From Streptomyces termitum (lineage in GTDB: Bacteria > Actinomycetota > Actinomycetes > Streptomycetales > Streptomycetaceae), in the NCBI RefSeq assembly GCF_014650175.1, contig NZ_BMUL01000016.1, positions 1 to 64,000 on the forward strand: a stretch of 64,000 nucleotides of DNA, in the 5' to 3' direction. Positions 1 through 8,429 of this stretch are shown here, piece after piece. Numbering within the stretch: position 1 is the first letter of the stretch; each line of letters starts with the position of its first letter. Below the pieces are notes generated by a model, which saw only the letters and a program-made list of their open reading frames with translations, did not search any database and was not told where the DNA came from. A program made the position numbers and the translations under genes.

Positions 1-76
1 CGGGCAGCAGCGGCCGGACGAACTCCCACTCGGCATCCGACAGTTCATGGCGACGTATCACAGCACCATGATCCAC
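1..76 (-). CDS. IS5-family transposase, N-terminal fragment (continues outside window)
   Basis: The minus-strand translation contains HELSDAEWEFVRPLLP, the conserved N-terminus of IS5-family DDE transposases from actinomycetes. Two in-frame GTG codons (74-76 and 59-61) could be the start; I took the longer. The DDE catalytic domain is outside the window, so activity cannot be judged. It borders the defence island to its right, consistent with a mobile-element-rich locus. Confidence 0.8.
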   Translation of the reverse strand, partial: MDHGAVIRRHELSDAEWEFVRPLLP

Positions 77-102
77 CAGCGGTGATCATTTGAAGACACT
101 GC
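1..102 (-). mobile_element. IS5-family insertion sequence, left part cut by window edge
   Basis: The minus strand reads CTAG at 103-106, then an inverted-repeat-like end starting GCAGTGTCTTC, then the transposase start. IS5-family elements duplicate a YTAR (often CTAG) target, so the CTAG at 103-106 is the likely target copy and the element would end at 102. The other end lies outside the window, so the second inverted repeat and target copy cannot be checked. Confidence 0.75.
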
Positions 103-106
103 CTAG

Positions 107-886
107 TGCGGGAACCACTCGGTCAGCAGGTCGGAATCGATGTCGCCGTACCGACTCAACGGAGAAGGAACGCGGTGGGGCCTCGTTCATGGGCACGAGA
201 GGCCGGCCGCCGGGAAAAGAGACACGTCTTCCGCCCGCATGCTGACAGCGTGCCGATCAGGACTGCGCCCTCGTTCCGAAGAGGGGTCCCACATCCACAG
301 CTCAGCCCCTTCCCGGGGAACACCAGAACCGGCCGGCTCGCGGGAAGAGGGCCCGGGTGGCGGTCCGGACCTCTCCCAAAGCCGGCCCTGCCGGGACTCG
401 AGGGCCTCGACCGCACGCTCCCCCCTCCCGCAGCCAACGGAAAACGGCACGTTCGAACGCCACTCCCTCACCACAAGACCTCCGACCTCGAACGCCGCCC
501 CTCCCGACGGCCAAGACTTCACCGAACGCCCCGCCGCCGGCTTGCACGCTGCGTGTTCACGTGATTACAGTCCGGCCGAGCGACCCGCTCGGTGTCCGAC
601 ACCATGGCGGCGCGGCCTGCCCGGTGCCCAGGTTCCGGGTCGTCGTGTCGTCTTGCCGCGCTCCTCGAGAACGAGGCTGCCCACCGCCTTCTCTCCAGGG
701 CCGGATGGTGCGCGGTCCGTGCGGCACCAGAGGTCCGAGGTTCTCTTTCCCGCCCCGGACCGACACGGGTGGAGGTCGGCGGTCGGGTACGCCCGCGTTC
801 TCTCGCTCTGTCCGGCACACCCGTAGTCGGGCAAGCAAGGCGCCAACGCCGATGAGACATCGGCCGACCCAGCGGAGCGCGGTCCC
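107..886. other. 780-bp stretch with no supported gene
   Basis: Several overlapping reading frames exist on both strands, but none has a recognisable domain, a clear ribosome-binding site or the codon-position bias of the neighbours. The one structured element noticed is a perfect 7-bp hairpin, CCGAGCG-acc-CGCTCGG, at 576-592. The stretch separates the IS5 end from the first island gene and presumably holds the promoter for the gene at 887. Confidence 0.4.
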
Positions 887-1291
887 GTGACGGAGACGAC
901 CAACACCTTCTTCATCCCCCTCGACCAGGCACAGGTCAGCCTCGTGGCCGCCGTGCTGCACCGGGCCGCCCGGGACTGCCGGGCCGTGGAAGCGCCCGGA
1001 ATCTCGGCGAACGACCGCTCGGTGGTCACCCTCGGCCGCATGGCGGCGCGGTGGGCGGCCATCTCGGAGCGCGAGGAGCACTGCGATGTCGTCAGCCTCC
1101 ACGGCGACCGGCTGTACGGCGTCTCGCTCACCCCGGAGGAGTGGTACCAGGTGCGAGCAGCGCTCAGCGAATACGCCGCGCGTCTGACGCGGGCCGTGGG
1201 CAACCCGCCGTCCCCGCACGAGAACCGCAGGCAGGCGACACGGGCCCTGCTCCTCGTGGACCGCATCACGGAGGTCATCACCCGTGACTGA
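887..1291 (+). CDS. Hypothetical protein, 134 aa, first gene of defence island
   Basis: I do not recognise the family. The product is a soluble, probably helical 134-residue protein with no cysteines beyond two scattered ones, no signal peptide and no membrane segment. It starts with GTG and overlaps the next gene by 8 bp, so the two are almost certainly co-transcribed and translationally coupled. Its only functional clue is that partner, a ParB-like protein, and the defence genes beyond. It could be a small binding partner or regulator of the ParB-like protein. Confidence 0.7.
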   Translation: MTETTNTFFIPLDQAQVSLVAAVLHRAARDCRAVEAPGISANDRSVVTLGRMAARWAAISEREEHCDVVSLHGDRLYGVSLTPEEWYQVRAALSEYAARLTRAVGNPPSPHENRRQATRALLLVDRITEVITRD

Positions 1292-3263
1292 CAATCCCGT
1301 GGAGCCGGGCGGAACGGTGGAGGAGGAGACGACGGTCCCGGGGTGGCAGCCCGCCCCCTGGACACTGCCCCGCACCGCGGCGGTCGACAACCTCGCCGAC
1401 GCCCTGCGCGGACACGGGCTCACAGAGGGCGGGGTGCGCGCGATGGCCCGGGCCGCCGTACGCCCGGACGACATGCGGCGGAGGCTCACGGACCCCGCCG
1501 AACTGAGGGTGCAGGGCGGGACCTTGCTGATCGCGGAGACACGGCTGTGGTCGGCGACCGTACTTCCCCACCCCGCGAACCCCCGGGAGTACGGGCACCG
1601 TCAGTACGCGCTGTCGGGCTCGGGGACGCGACGGTCCGCTCTGGTCGAACCACGGTCTGCCCCGGGCGGCACAGCGGAGTTGGAGATGCGCGCCGGAACA
1701 CCGTCCAGCCTCGCCCAACGCCTGGAGGACGCGAAGGGCCGGCTGGTCCGGGACAACCCCCTGGCCCAGGACATCGCCGTCGAGGGAGTACTCCAGCCGC
1801 TGACCGTGGTCCCCCTGACGGTGGTGCACGAGAACGGCCATCCCGACTGCGCGCTGCTCATCGCGGCCGACGGGTCGAGCCGGATCAGCGCGGTGCACGA
1901 GCTCCTCGACTACCGGCCGGCGAAGATCGCGTACGAGTGGGGGGCAGACGATCGGAAGCTCCGCGGCGAGATCAGCCGCTGGGCCCGGCTGGTACGGAAA
2001 CAGGGGTGGGCGGAGCTGACCGAGGACGAACGGTGCAAGATCCGCGCGCTCAGCGTCCCCGCCCGCGTGGTCGTGGGGTTCCTCCCCGACGCCCGTACGG
2101 GGCAGATGTTCCATACGGCTGTACGCAACTTCATCGGCCTCACCCACATCCGTCCGCCGCGCCCCTACGGGCCGGCCGTGGAGAACGAGGCGAAGGCGGA
2201 CGCCGTCCTCGACAGTCTCGCCGAACCGGGACGGTCCACCACGGCCCACATCACGGAGGCGGAGAAGCGGTGGTTCGCCGGAACCACCTCCCGCGAAGAG
2301 CTGAAGACGGCCGGACTGGGCCATGAGCTGGACATCCGCGCGGAAGAGATCGTCCGCTCGCTGCTGGGCGGCGGGATCGGAACCGCGCGGCGGGTCAACG
2401 AGGGCATCCGGTCCCTCACCGCGAAACAGCGGCCGAAACGGGAGGAGCGCGTCGACGTCGCCGTGGAACTGATCCTGCGCCCGATGCGCACCGGGCTGAG
2501 CGACGACGCCAAGTTCGTCCGTCCGCGCCGCGCGGTGCTCCAGCGCGCGTACCGGCTGCCGGAGATCGAGGAACTGCGGGCCGAGGTGCGGTGGGAAGGC
2601 CCCGGAACGGACGGCCGCGCCCTGGAGAAACTGCGCGACGCGGCCCTGGACGAAGCGGACCGGGGCCTGGGCGACAGCGGCAGGCTCGGCCCCGCGCAGA
2701 CCGAACTCGCGGTGAAGGCGGCCTACCACATGGCGATGGCCGAGCCGATGGCACTGCAGCGCGAAGTCTTCGGCGGCGGGGAGGAGGACGACGACCGGGG
2801 GGCCGCGACGGTGCTGCGGGCCATGCTGTCCCGGCGGCGCGGCATCCTCCAGGCGTACGAGGCCGTCCGGGCGGGACGGGCGGGCGAACGGCTCCACGAG
2901 GTGGACGAGAGCGGCAGCCTCATGGTCACGGCCGAGGGCCGGCCGAGAATCCTCACGGACGCGCTGGTGCGCCACGCCTACAGCGGCGGGCCGGTGCCGC
3001 TCGAAGACTCCCGAGTGGGTGGCAAAGCCGCCTCCGTGAGCTGGGCGTGCGTGCGGGAGAGCGTCGACAGGCTGCGCAGGGACGTGGACGGGATGGCACG
3101 CGTGCCCGTGGAAGAGGGCGGGCCGAGCTTCGTCTCCCAAGAGGGCTGGGACCCCTCTCAGGTGAAAGATGCGCGGGACGCTCTCGACCGCGTCAGCCGC
3201 AGGATCGCGGGATGGGCGGACCGGGCCGAGGAGCGGGCCGAGGCCGCGGCGACGGAGTCCTGA
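1284..3263 (+). CDS. ParB/Srx-like nuclease-fold domain protein, 659 aa
   Basis: Residues ~85-205 resemble a ParB N-terminal domain: a strand ending VLPHPANPRE, a helix, a long hydrophobic stretch (VLQPLTVVPLTVV) and the signature-position motif DGSSR at 196-200, where chromosomal ParB has GERR. The rest, about 450 residues, is helical and charged and I do not recognise it; there is no centromere-type ParB C-terminus and no ParA neighbour, so chromosome partitioning is unlikely. ParB-fold proteins include CTPases, nucleases and DNA-modification accessory proteins. It overlaps the upstream gene by 8 bp and converges on the kinase gene with a 13-bp gap. ParB fold is an inference from motif layout. 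Confidence 0.7.
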   Translation: MTDNPVEPGGTVEEETTVPGWQPAPWTLPRTAAVDNLADALRGHGLTEGGVRAMARAAVRPDDMRRRLTDPAELRVQGGTLLIAETRLWSATVLPHPANPREYGHRQYALSGSGTRRSALVEPRSAPGGTAELEMRAGTPSSLAQRLEDAKGRLVRDNPLAQDIAVEGVLQPLTVVPLTVVHENGHPDCALLIAADGSSRISAVHELLDYRPAKIAYEWGADDRKLRGEISRWARLVRKQGWAELTEDERCKIRALSVPARVVVGFLPDARTGQMFHTAVRNFIGLTHIRPPRPYGPAVENEAKADAVLDSLAEPGRSTTAHITEAEKRWFAGTTSREELKTAGLGHELDIRAEEIVRSLLGGGIGTARRVNEGIRSLTAKQRPKREERVDVAVELILRPMRTGLSDDAKFVRPRRAVLQRAYRLPEIEELRAEVRWEGPGTDGRALEKLRDAALDEADRGLGDSGRLGPAQTELAVKAAYHMAMAEPMALQREVFGGGEEDDDRGAATVLRAMLSRRRGILQAYEAVRAGRAGERLHEVDESGSLMVTAEGRPRILTDALVRHAYSGGPVPLEDSRVGGKAASVSWACVRESVDRLRRDVDGMARVPVEEGGPSFVSQEGWDPSQVKDARDALDRVSRRIAGWADRAEERAEAAATES

Positions 3264-3276
3264 TCTCCCGGTCCGT

Positions 3277-4554
3277 TCAGCCGCACCGGGCAATGCCTTC
3301 CTCAGCCCGGGCCAGGTACACCTCCAGCCCGCGCACACCGGTGGTGTCCTGCCGGATCGCCGTGTAGATGTCCCGGGCCGCCTCGCGGTCGGACTGGACG
3401 AGCAGGGAATCCGCCAGATCGAAGCGGAGGTCCAGCACTTCGTGGGCACGCAGGCCGTACTGATCCGCCAGGTCCGGCAGACGTTCCCTGAGCAGATCCA
3501 CGGCCTTCGCCGGTTCCGTCCCGAGCAGGCGTCGCACCTCGTGGTGGAGGTCCTTGGCGTCGGCCCTCGGCCGATACGTGCGGGAGACGGTGCCGGGCAG
3601 CTCCACCCGAGGGCCGGTCAGCGGCACGTCCTCGGGTGCGAACGGCAGGCGGAAGGGGCGGGTGGGGTCCGGGAAGACGTAGTCACCCGGCGGATCGTCC
3701 CCATCGGCGGGCAGATGGACACGGAGGATCTTGTTGACCTCGTCCGCGTCGGCGGGACGGTCCGCCGGGTTCTTGGCGAGCAGGCGGTCGACGAGATCCA
3801 GTACCGCTCCGGGCAGTCCCTCGCGGAGCCCGCCCAGCGCGTCGGGTGTGACGGCGGTGTGCATGTGGCGGAGTGCGAACTCGTCTTCCTGGGGGAAGAC
3901 CGCACGGCCCGCGAGCATCTCGTACAGCAGGCAGCCCAGGGCGTAGAGGTCGGACCTGCCGGTGACCTGTCTGCCCTCGTACTGTTCGGGCGACATGTAT
4001 CCGGGGCTTCCCGGATTCCTTCCCGTCCTGGTGAGTCTGGTGTCGACGGCGGCCCCCTCCACCCGGGCGATGCCGAAGTCCAGGACCTTGGTGTGGCCCT
4101 GCTCGGAGACCATCACGTTGGAGGGCTTCAGATCGCGGTGCACGATACCCGCGCGGTGAGCGGCCGCGAGGACGGCACAGATGGGCACGATGATGCTGAC
4201 GGCCACGGAGAGTTCGAGCGGACCGCACTCCTCCATCAGCTCGTCCAGGGTCGAACCCTGGACGAGCTCCATGACGAGATAGAAGTGCCCGTGTTCTTCT
4301 CCCACGTCGTAGACCGATGCCACCCCGGTGTTCGTGAACCGTGCCGCCACTCCCGCCTCCTGCTGGAAGCGCTTCAGCATCTCGTCCCGGTCCGGAATGG
4401 TCAGGGCCGCGGCGGGGTTCGCGAACTTCACCGCGACCACGCGGCTGAGCCTCACGTCATACGCCCGCCAGACCATCCCCATGCCACCGGCGCGCAGAGG
4501 TCCGTCGAGCCGGTAACGGGAGTTCAGGACGTGACCCTGCCGAATCTCAAACAT
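3277..4554 (-). CDS. Serine/threonine protein kinase (Hanks type), soluble, 425 aa
   Basis: All kinase landmarks are present: glycine loop LRAGGMGMVW (20-29), ATP-binding lysine in AVK (43), catalytic loop HRDLKPSN (139-146), DFG (159-161) and the APE-equivalent MSPE (187-190). The kinase should therefore be active. There is no transmembrane segment or PASTA repeat, unlike PknB; residues ~300-425 are a helical tail of unknown function, perhaps TPR-like. An upstream in-frame ATG exists inside the methylase gene, but I chose MFEIRQG because the family normally starts just before the kinase fold. It lies 25 bp downstream of the methylase-like gene in one operon, so its substrate is plausibly a defence protein of this island. 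That is inference. Confidence 0.95.
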   Translation of the reverse strand: MFEIRQGHVLNSRYRLDGPLRAGGMGMVWRAYDVRLSRVVAVKFANPAAALTIPDRDEMLKRFQQEAGVAARFTNTGVASVYDVGEEHGHFYLVMELVQGSTLDELMEECGPLELSVAVSIIVPICAVLAAAHRAGIVHRDLKPSNVMVSEQGHTKVLDFGIARVEGAAVDTRLTRTGRNPGSPGYMSPEQYEGRQVTGRSDLYALGCLLYEMLAGRAVFPQEDEFALRHMHTAVTPDALGGLREGLPGAVLDLVDRLLAKNPADRPADADEVNKILRVHLPADGDDPPGDYVFPDPTRPFRLPFAPEDVPLTGPRVELPGTVSRTYRPRADAKDLHHEVRRLLGTEPAKAVDLLRERLPDLADQYGLRAHEVLDLRFDLADSLLVQSDREAARDIYTAIRQDTTGVRGLEVYLARAEEGIARCG

Positions 4555-4579
4555 GCCGTCGGTCTCTTCCCACGGTGCC

Positions 4580-6562
4580 TCAGCCCCGTCTGTCGTCGTC
4601 GATCGGGTCGGCCAGCCCGGCGGCCAGCGCGTCCGCCAGGCGGCGGGCGACGCGGCGGCCGTGCTCGGCTGCCTGGTCCAAGAGTTCGTCGAGCCGCGCG
4701 ACGTCCCGGAAGGCACGGCCTATCCGGTGCTGCTCGGCCGGCTCCCGGACCGGGAGGAAGACACGCCCCGGATCGAGGCGGCTCGGCCGTCCGGTGGTCC
4801 CCGCCGAGGTTCCGGAACGTCCGACACCGGGTCCTCCGGTCAGCGCTCCGGCCAGGAACCAGGGGTCCAACAAGTCCCGCTCGGGACGCAGGACGGTGAT
4901 GCTCTGTCCGACGGCGGCACCGTACTCCCGCGGATCGGCGGGACGCGCGCTCTGCGGCGAGCCGGCGAACACCAGGACGTCTCCCTCGCTGATGAGCTCG
5001 TTCTCGGGGGCGTACGTCCAGCGGCCCGGCGGCATGCGGGACTGTCCGTCGATCAGGTTGAGGAGCGGGACCCGTGCCTCCGCTCCGTCGGGTGCTTCCC
5101 GGGCGGAGGAACCGCGCCACATCCGCAGGGCACCGGAACGGCTGAGATCCTCCAGCGAGACGAGCACCTGCGGGTCGGCCGCCGGGACCTCCCTCACCGT
5201 GGGAAGGACATCCGTCAGCTCGGCCAGTGTCCGGAGCCAGTGGGTCCGGTCCTCCTCCAGCTGTACCGGATCGAAGGTCTCATCGGGGTCCGTGCGGACG
5301 TGGCGCGCGGGGGTGATGTCCACTTCCTCGTCGAGGAGTTCGATGACGGGGACCGCACTGGAGACGGCCAGGTCGAGTTCTGCTCCCGTCCGGAAGTGCC
5401 GCCACGCCTCGGTCACGGCGGTGTGCACGGTCTTCCAGTCCGTGCCGGTGGCACGGTTCTCCGAAGCCGCCTCGACCAACGGTTCCACGTCGACGAAGAG
5501 CACGTCGGAGGAGGGCGGCTCGTTGCTCGGCTGGGCGATCCAGAGGTGGGTTCCCAGGGAGTGGGTGGAGGCGGAGCCGGACGGCAGGGCCACGACCGCG
5601 CGCAGTGTCCCGCGTCGCAGCAGTTCGGCTCGGATGCGGCGGCCCGAGGACCTGGCCGCTGCCGCCGCCGGCATCAGGAAGACCGCGCTGCCGCCACCGT
5701 CCAGATGGGCCAGGCAGTGCTGGACCCAGGCGAGTTCGGGCTCCCCCTTCGGAGGCAGGCCGTAGGTCCACCGGGTGTCGTATCCCAGCTTCGAGCGGCC
5801 CCAGTCCCGCTGGCCGGACGGGAGGTTGCAGACGACGCCCCGCACCCGTGCGGCGGTGTGGGCGTCCTCCAGGAGAGAGTCCCCCGTGGCCACGGTGACG
5901 TCGTGGTACCCGTGGAGCCGCAGTCGCACGTCCGCGACCTCGGCGAGATCGGGCTGGATCTCCTGGCCGAACAGGGAGGCGGTGCCGTTCTCCGCGGCCT
6001 GGAGCAGGAGTCCGCCCGTCCCGCACGCGGGGTCCAGCACGGCGTCGGGTGCCGTGCCGTCCGCGGAGCCGGCCAGGGCACACATCAGCGACACCACCGG
6101 GGCGGGGGTCACCTCCGCCTGGCGGGCGTGCGCCTCCGTCCAGCGGCTGAGCAGTTCTTCGAACGCCTCGGCCGCGCCGAGGCGATCCCCGAGCGCGTCG
6201 ACATGGACGCCCAGCTCCGGGGGCAGGCCGCCGGTGTCCGTCTCCGTCCGGTCGGAGTGCCGGGGCGGGTCCTCACCGAGCAGCCGGAACCCGACCGCGG
6301 CGAGTATTCCGCCGGGCCGTCCCGGGTCTCGCAGGGCGTCCATGGCCTGCCACACCTCGTCGACCGGCGAGAGTCTCACCGGTCGACCGTGGGCTTCGAG
6401 CCAATCCACCACTTCCGGCAGGGAGAACTGCGGACTCGCCGCCGTACCTCCTACCGGGGTGGGAAACTCCGCGTACCTCCGGCGCCAGTTGCTCACCGCC
6501 GCCGGCCCGACCCCGGCGATACGGGCGATCTCGGTCGCGGTGACCGTGACTCCGTTCGTCAT
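4580..6562 (-). CDS. N6-adenine methylase-like HsdM/HsdS-type protein with altered catalytic motif
   Basis: 660 residues. An N-terminal helix-turn-helix (11-30, EIARIAGVGPAAVSNWRRRY) precedes an HsdM-like fold with motif I DPACGTG (177-183) for S-adenosylmethionine. The expected motif IV NPPF/Y reads NLPS (246-249): the central proline and the base-stacking aromatic residue are both replaced, so methyl transfer is doubtful. The C-terminal ~200 residues look like an HsdS target-recognition unit. The start at 6562 was preferred over the upstream ATG because GAGGAGG sits 7 bp before it. It heads an operon with the kinase and diverges from the pPIWI-RE operon. It could be the host-marking methylase of the island, or a catalytically altered DNA-binding sensor. 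Confidence 0.9.
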   Translation of the reverse strand: MTNGVTVTATEIARIAGVGPAAVSNWRRRYAEFPTPVGGTAASPQFSLPEVVDWLEAHGRPVRLSPVDEVWQAMDALRDPGRPGGILAAVGFRLLGEDPPRHSDRTETDTGGLPPELGVHVDALGDRLGAAEAFEELLSRWTEAHARQAEVTPAPVVSLMCALAGSADGTAPDAVLDPACGTGGLLLQAAENGTASLFGQEIQPDLAEVADVRLRLHGYHDVTVATGDSLLEDAHTAARVRGVVCNLPSGQRDWGRSKLGYDTRWTYGLPPKGEPELAWVQHCLAHLDGGGSAVFLMPAAAAARSSGRRIRAELLRRGTLRAVVALPSGSASTHSLGTHLWIAQPSNEPPSSDVLFVDVEPLVEAASENRATGTDWKTVHTAVTEAWRHFRTGAELDLAVSSAVPVIELLDEEVDITPARHVRTDPDETFDPVQLEEDRTHWLRTLAELTDVLPTVREVPAADPQVLVSLEDLSRSGALRMWRGSSAREAPDGAEARVPLLNLIDGQSRMPPGRWTYAPENELISEGDVLVFAGSPQSARPADPREYGAAVGQSITVLRPERDLLDPWFLAGALTGGPGVGRSGTSAGTTGRPSRLDPGRVFLPVREPAEQHRIGRAFRDVARLDELLDQAAEHGRRVARRLADALAAGLADPIDDDRRG

Positions 6563-6593
6563 GGTGATCCTCCTCGCGGGACATCTGCCGAGG

Positions 6594-6621
6594 ATCATAA
6601 CCCTAGTGATCGTTGATTCAA
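6594..6621 (-). promoter_or_regulatory. Candidate promoter of methylase-kinase operon
   Basis: On the minus strand TTGAAT and TATGAT are separated by 16 bp, close to a vegetative consensus and unusually good for this GC-rich DNA. Transcription would start near 6587, about 25 bp before the methylase ATG. Confidence 0.5.
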
Positions 6622-6639
6622 GTCACTCGAAAGAGTCTG

Positions 6640-6669
6640 TTGACGCCTTTCACAAAGAAATGCTCCTAT
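6640..6669 (+). promoter_or_regulatory. Candidate promoter of pPIWI-RE operon
   Basis: TTGACG (6640-6645) and TCCTAT (6664-6669) are separated by 18 bp in the AT-richer divergent region; transcription would start near 6676, about 28 bp before the ATG at 6704. No operator was recognised. Confidence 0.4.
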
Positions 6670-6703
6670 GGGGTCCCGTCAAGGTCGATGCCATGGAGAT
6701 CGC

Positions 6704-8428
6704 ATGCCTGCGTGGACGCCACCCCGTGAGAGCACGTGGACCAGCGGACTGATCCGCGTGTTCGCGGGATCCTTCCTCCGCCCGAACGCCCACGGCAGCT
6801 GCCCCTACAAAGGAGCGCTGAAGGCCCGGACCGGGATCAGGCTGGCCCAGGGCCCGCTTCCCGCGTACAAGGCCGACCCCCGGGAGGGCTTCAACCTCGG
6901 GCCGCTCGGAGAGACGCTCGACCTGATCGAGTACGAGCACGCCGAACCCGAGGAAGCCCTCCGCAGGGCCCTGGCGGCCACACGGGAGCGGCCCCGGGCC
7001 GATCCGGGGCTCGCCTCCTGGACCCGCTCCGCGCTCGAACGCTACTTGGAGAACAGCACCCCGGGCCTGCGGCCGATCCCCTACTCCTGGGTGCTCGTCA
7101 CCCGACTCAAGAAAACCGACGGCCGCGGCGCCCGACGCTACGAGCAGTGCGTCTGGGGACGCCCGTACGCCTCGGCCGACGGACGGGTGCGAGAACTGCG
7201 CGTCCCCGTCGCCAGGGCGCTGAGCGGACCCGGCAGGGAAGCCGCGGAGCACATCGGACACGCCGAACGGGCCGACCTCGCGGCGGCCGCGCAGGTCGTG
7301 GCCTTCGGCGAGCCCCACCGGTTACCGAACCGCTTCCACTGGAGCGACGCGGCACAACCCGTACGGGACATCGGCGAAGCGGCCTGGCGAGAACCCGAAG
7401 AAGTGAGGATCACCGAGGTCAGCTGCCTCGACGGGGAACGGCGCGAGGTACTCGCCGAAGGCCCCGAGGACGTGGCCCGGCGCTACGCCGCCCACGGCCT
7501 CCCGAAGCTGACCGCCGCCGTCTCCGCCGGCGTCTTCCTGCCCGGCCACGACTGCGAGGACTGCAAATACGCGCCCAGCTGCCCCGCTCTGCCCCGCCTC
7601 GGCGGCCTCCTGGCCATCGAGGAACGGAACCGGCCGCGCCGTACTTGGTCGATCACCAACGGACGGTCGTACGCCGGCCGTCCGGACCGCGACGAGAGCT
7701 GCCCCGCCCGGGAGCGGCTGCGCCGGCTCCGGCTGCCGGACCCCGAGGCCCGCGCCCTCACTCCTCATGTGGTCCGCGGCCACGCCGTGCACACCTGGAT
7801 CCAGCAGCGCCACGAGGCCCACCCAGGAGTCGCCTGCCGTCCCGACGACGCCCCCGACGGCCGAACCTCCTGGTCGGCGGGGCGTTGGACGGTCCCGCCG
7901 GAGCAGGCGGACCTCGGTGCGCGGATGGTCGCCGCACACGCCCGCCACTGCCCGTACGGGCTCTCCACCGTCAGCGAACTGGTCCACGAACGCACCCTCG
8001 TGGTGCACGACACCGCCGCCGACGTGGTGGTGCTCGCCAAAACCGACACGCTCTATCTCGACGGCACCTCCTGGGTCTACCGGGAGACGAAGACGGACGC
8101 CCGGTCGGACCCCCCGCCGGAGACCGACCTCCTGCGCGAACGGCCGCAGCTCGCACTCGCCGTCCTGCTCAGCACCAGCCCGGTCCTCGGCGAGGACGTC
8201 TCCGCCACGCGGGTGGAGCTGGAGGTCCTCGGACCGCATGGCGCCCGGCTCACCGTCATCGACCCCTTCGACACCGAGATCCGCGCCTCGGCACGCCGGG
8301 TCGTACGGTCCCTGGCCTCCGACTGGCACGCGGACACCACCGCGATCGCCCGTCCGGGCCCGCACTGCAAGACCTGCGAGATGTCCGTCTGGTGCCGCCC
8401 CGGTCTTCCCGACCCGACGAAAGGCTGA
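6704..8428 (+). CDS. RecB/Cas4-like PD-(D/E)XK nuclease with two Fe-S-type cysteine sets
   Basis: 574 residues; ATG at 6704 chosen because GGAG lies just upstream. The C-terminal half has the RecB/Cas4 layout: C333, RGHAVH (358-363), core D448 ... E461-T-K463 (YRETKT), then CKTCEMSVWC (C555, C558, C564). One early cysteine plus a late C-x2-C-x5-C cluster is the 4Fe-4S pattern of Cas4 and AddB. The N-terminal half repeats the spacing (C33; C284, C287, C293) without an obvious E-x-K, suggesting an old tandem duplication with one dead copy. It is first gene of the pPIWI-RE operon, one base before the next gene. An exonuclease role, for example trimming nucleic acid, is inference. Confidence 0.85.
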   Translation: MPAWTPPRESTWTSGLIRVFAGSFLRPNAHGSCPYKGALKARTGIRLAQGPLPAYKADPREGFNLGPLGETLDLIEYEHAEPEEALRRALAATRERPRADPGLASWTRSALERYLENSTPGLRPIPYSWVLVTRLKKTDGRGARRYEQCVWGRPYASADGRVRELRVPVARALSGPGREAAEHIGHAERADLAAAAQVVAFGEPHRLPNRFHWSDAAQPVRDIGEAAWREPEEVRITEVSCLDGERREVLAEGPEDVARRYAAHGLPKLTAAVSAGVFLPGHDCEDCKYAPSCPALPRLGGLLAIEERNRPRRTWSITNGRSYAGRPDRDESCPARERLRRLRLPDPEARALTPHVVRGHAVHTWIQQRHEAHPGVACRPDDAPDGRTSWSAGRWTVPPEQADLGARMVAAHARHCPYGLSTVSELVHERTLVVHDTAADVVVLAKTDTLYLDGTSWVYRETKTDARSDPPPETDLLRERPQLALAVLLSTSPVLGEDVSATRVELEVLGPHGARLTVIDPFDTEIRASARRVVRSLASDWHADTTAIARPGPHCKTCEMSVWCRPGLPDPTKG

Positions 8429-8429
8429 G

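Noticed and set aside
1284..3263. Chromosome or plasmid partition ParB
   Set aside because: No ParA gene, no parS-like sites noticed, and the signature box and C-terminus differ from partition proteins.
1278..3449. Very long minus-strand reading frame antisense to the ParB-like gene
   Set aside because: It mirrors the codon bias of the plus-strand gene, is Arg/Pro/Gly-rich and shows no domain; such shadow frames are normal at this GC content.
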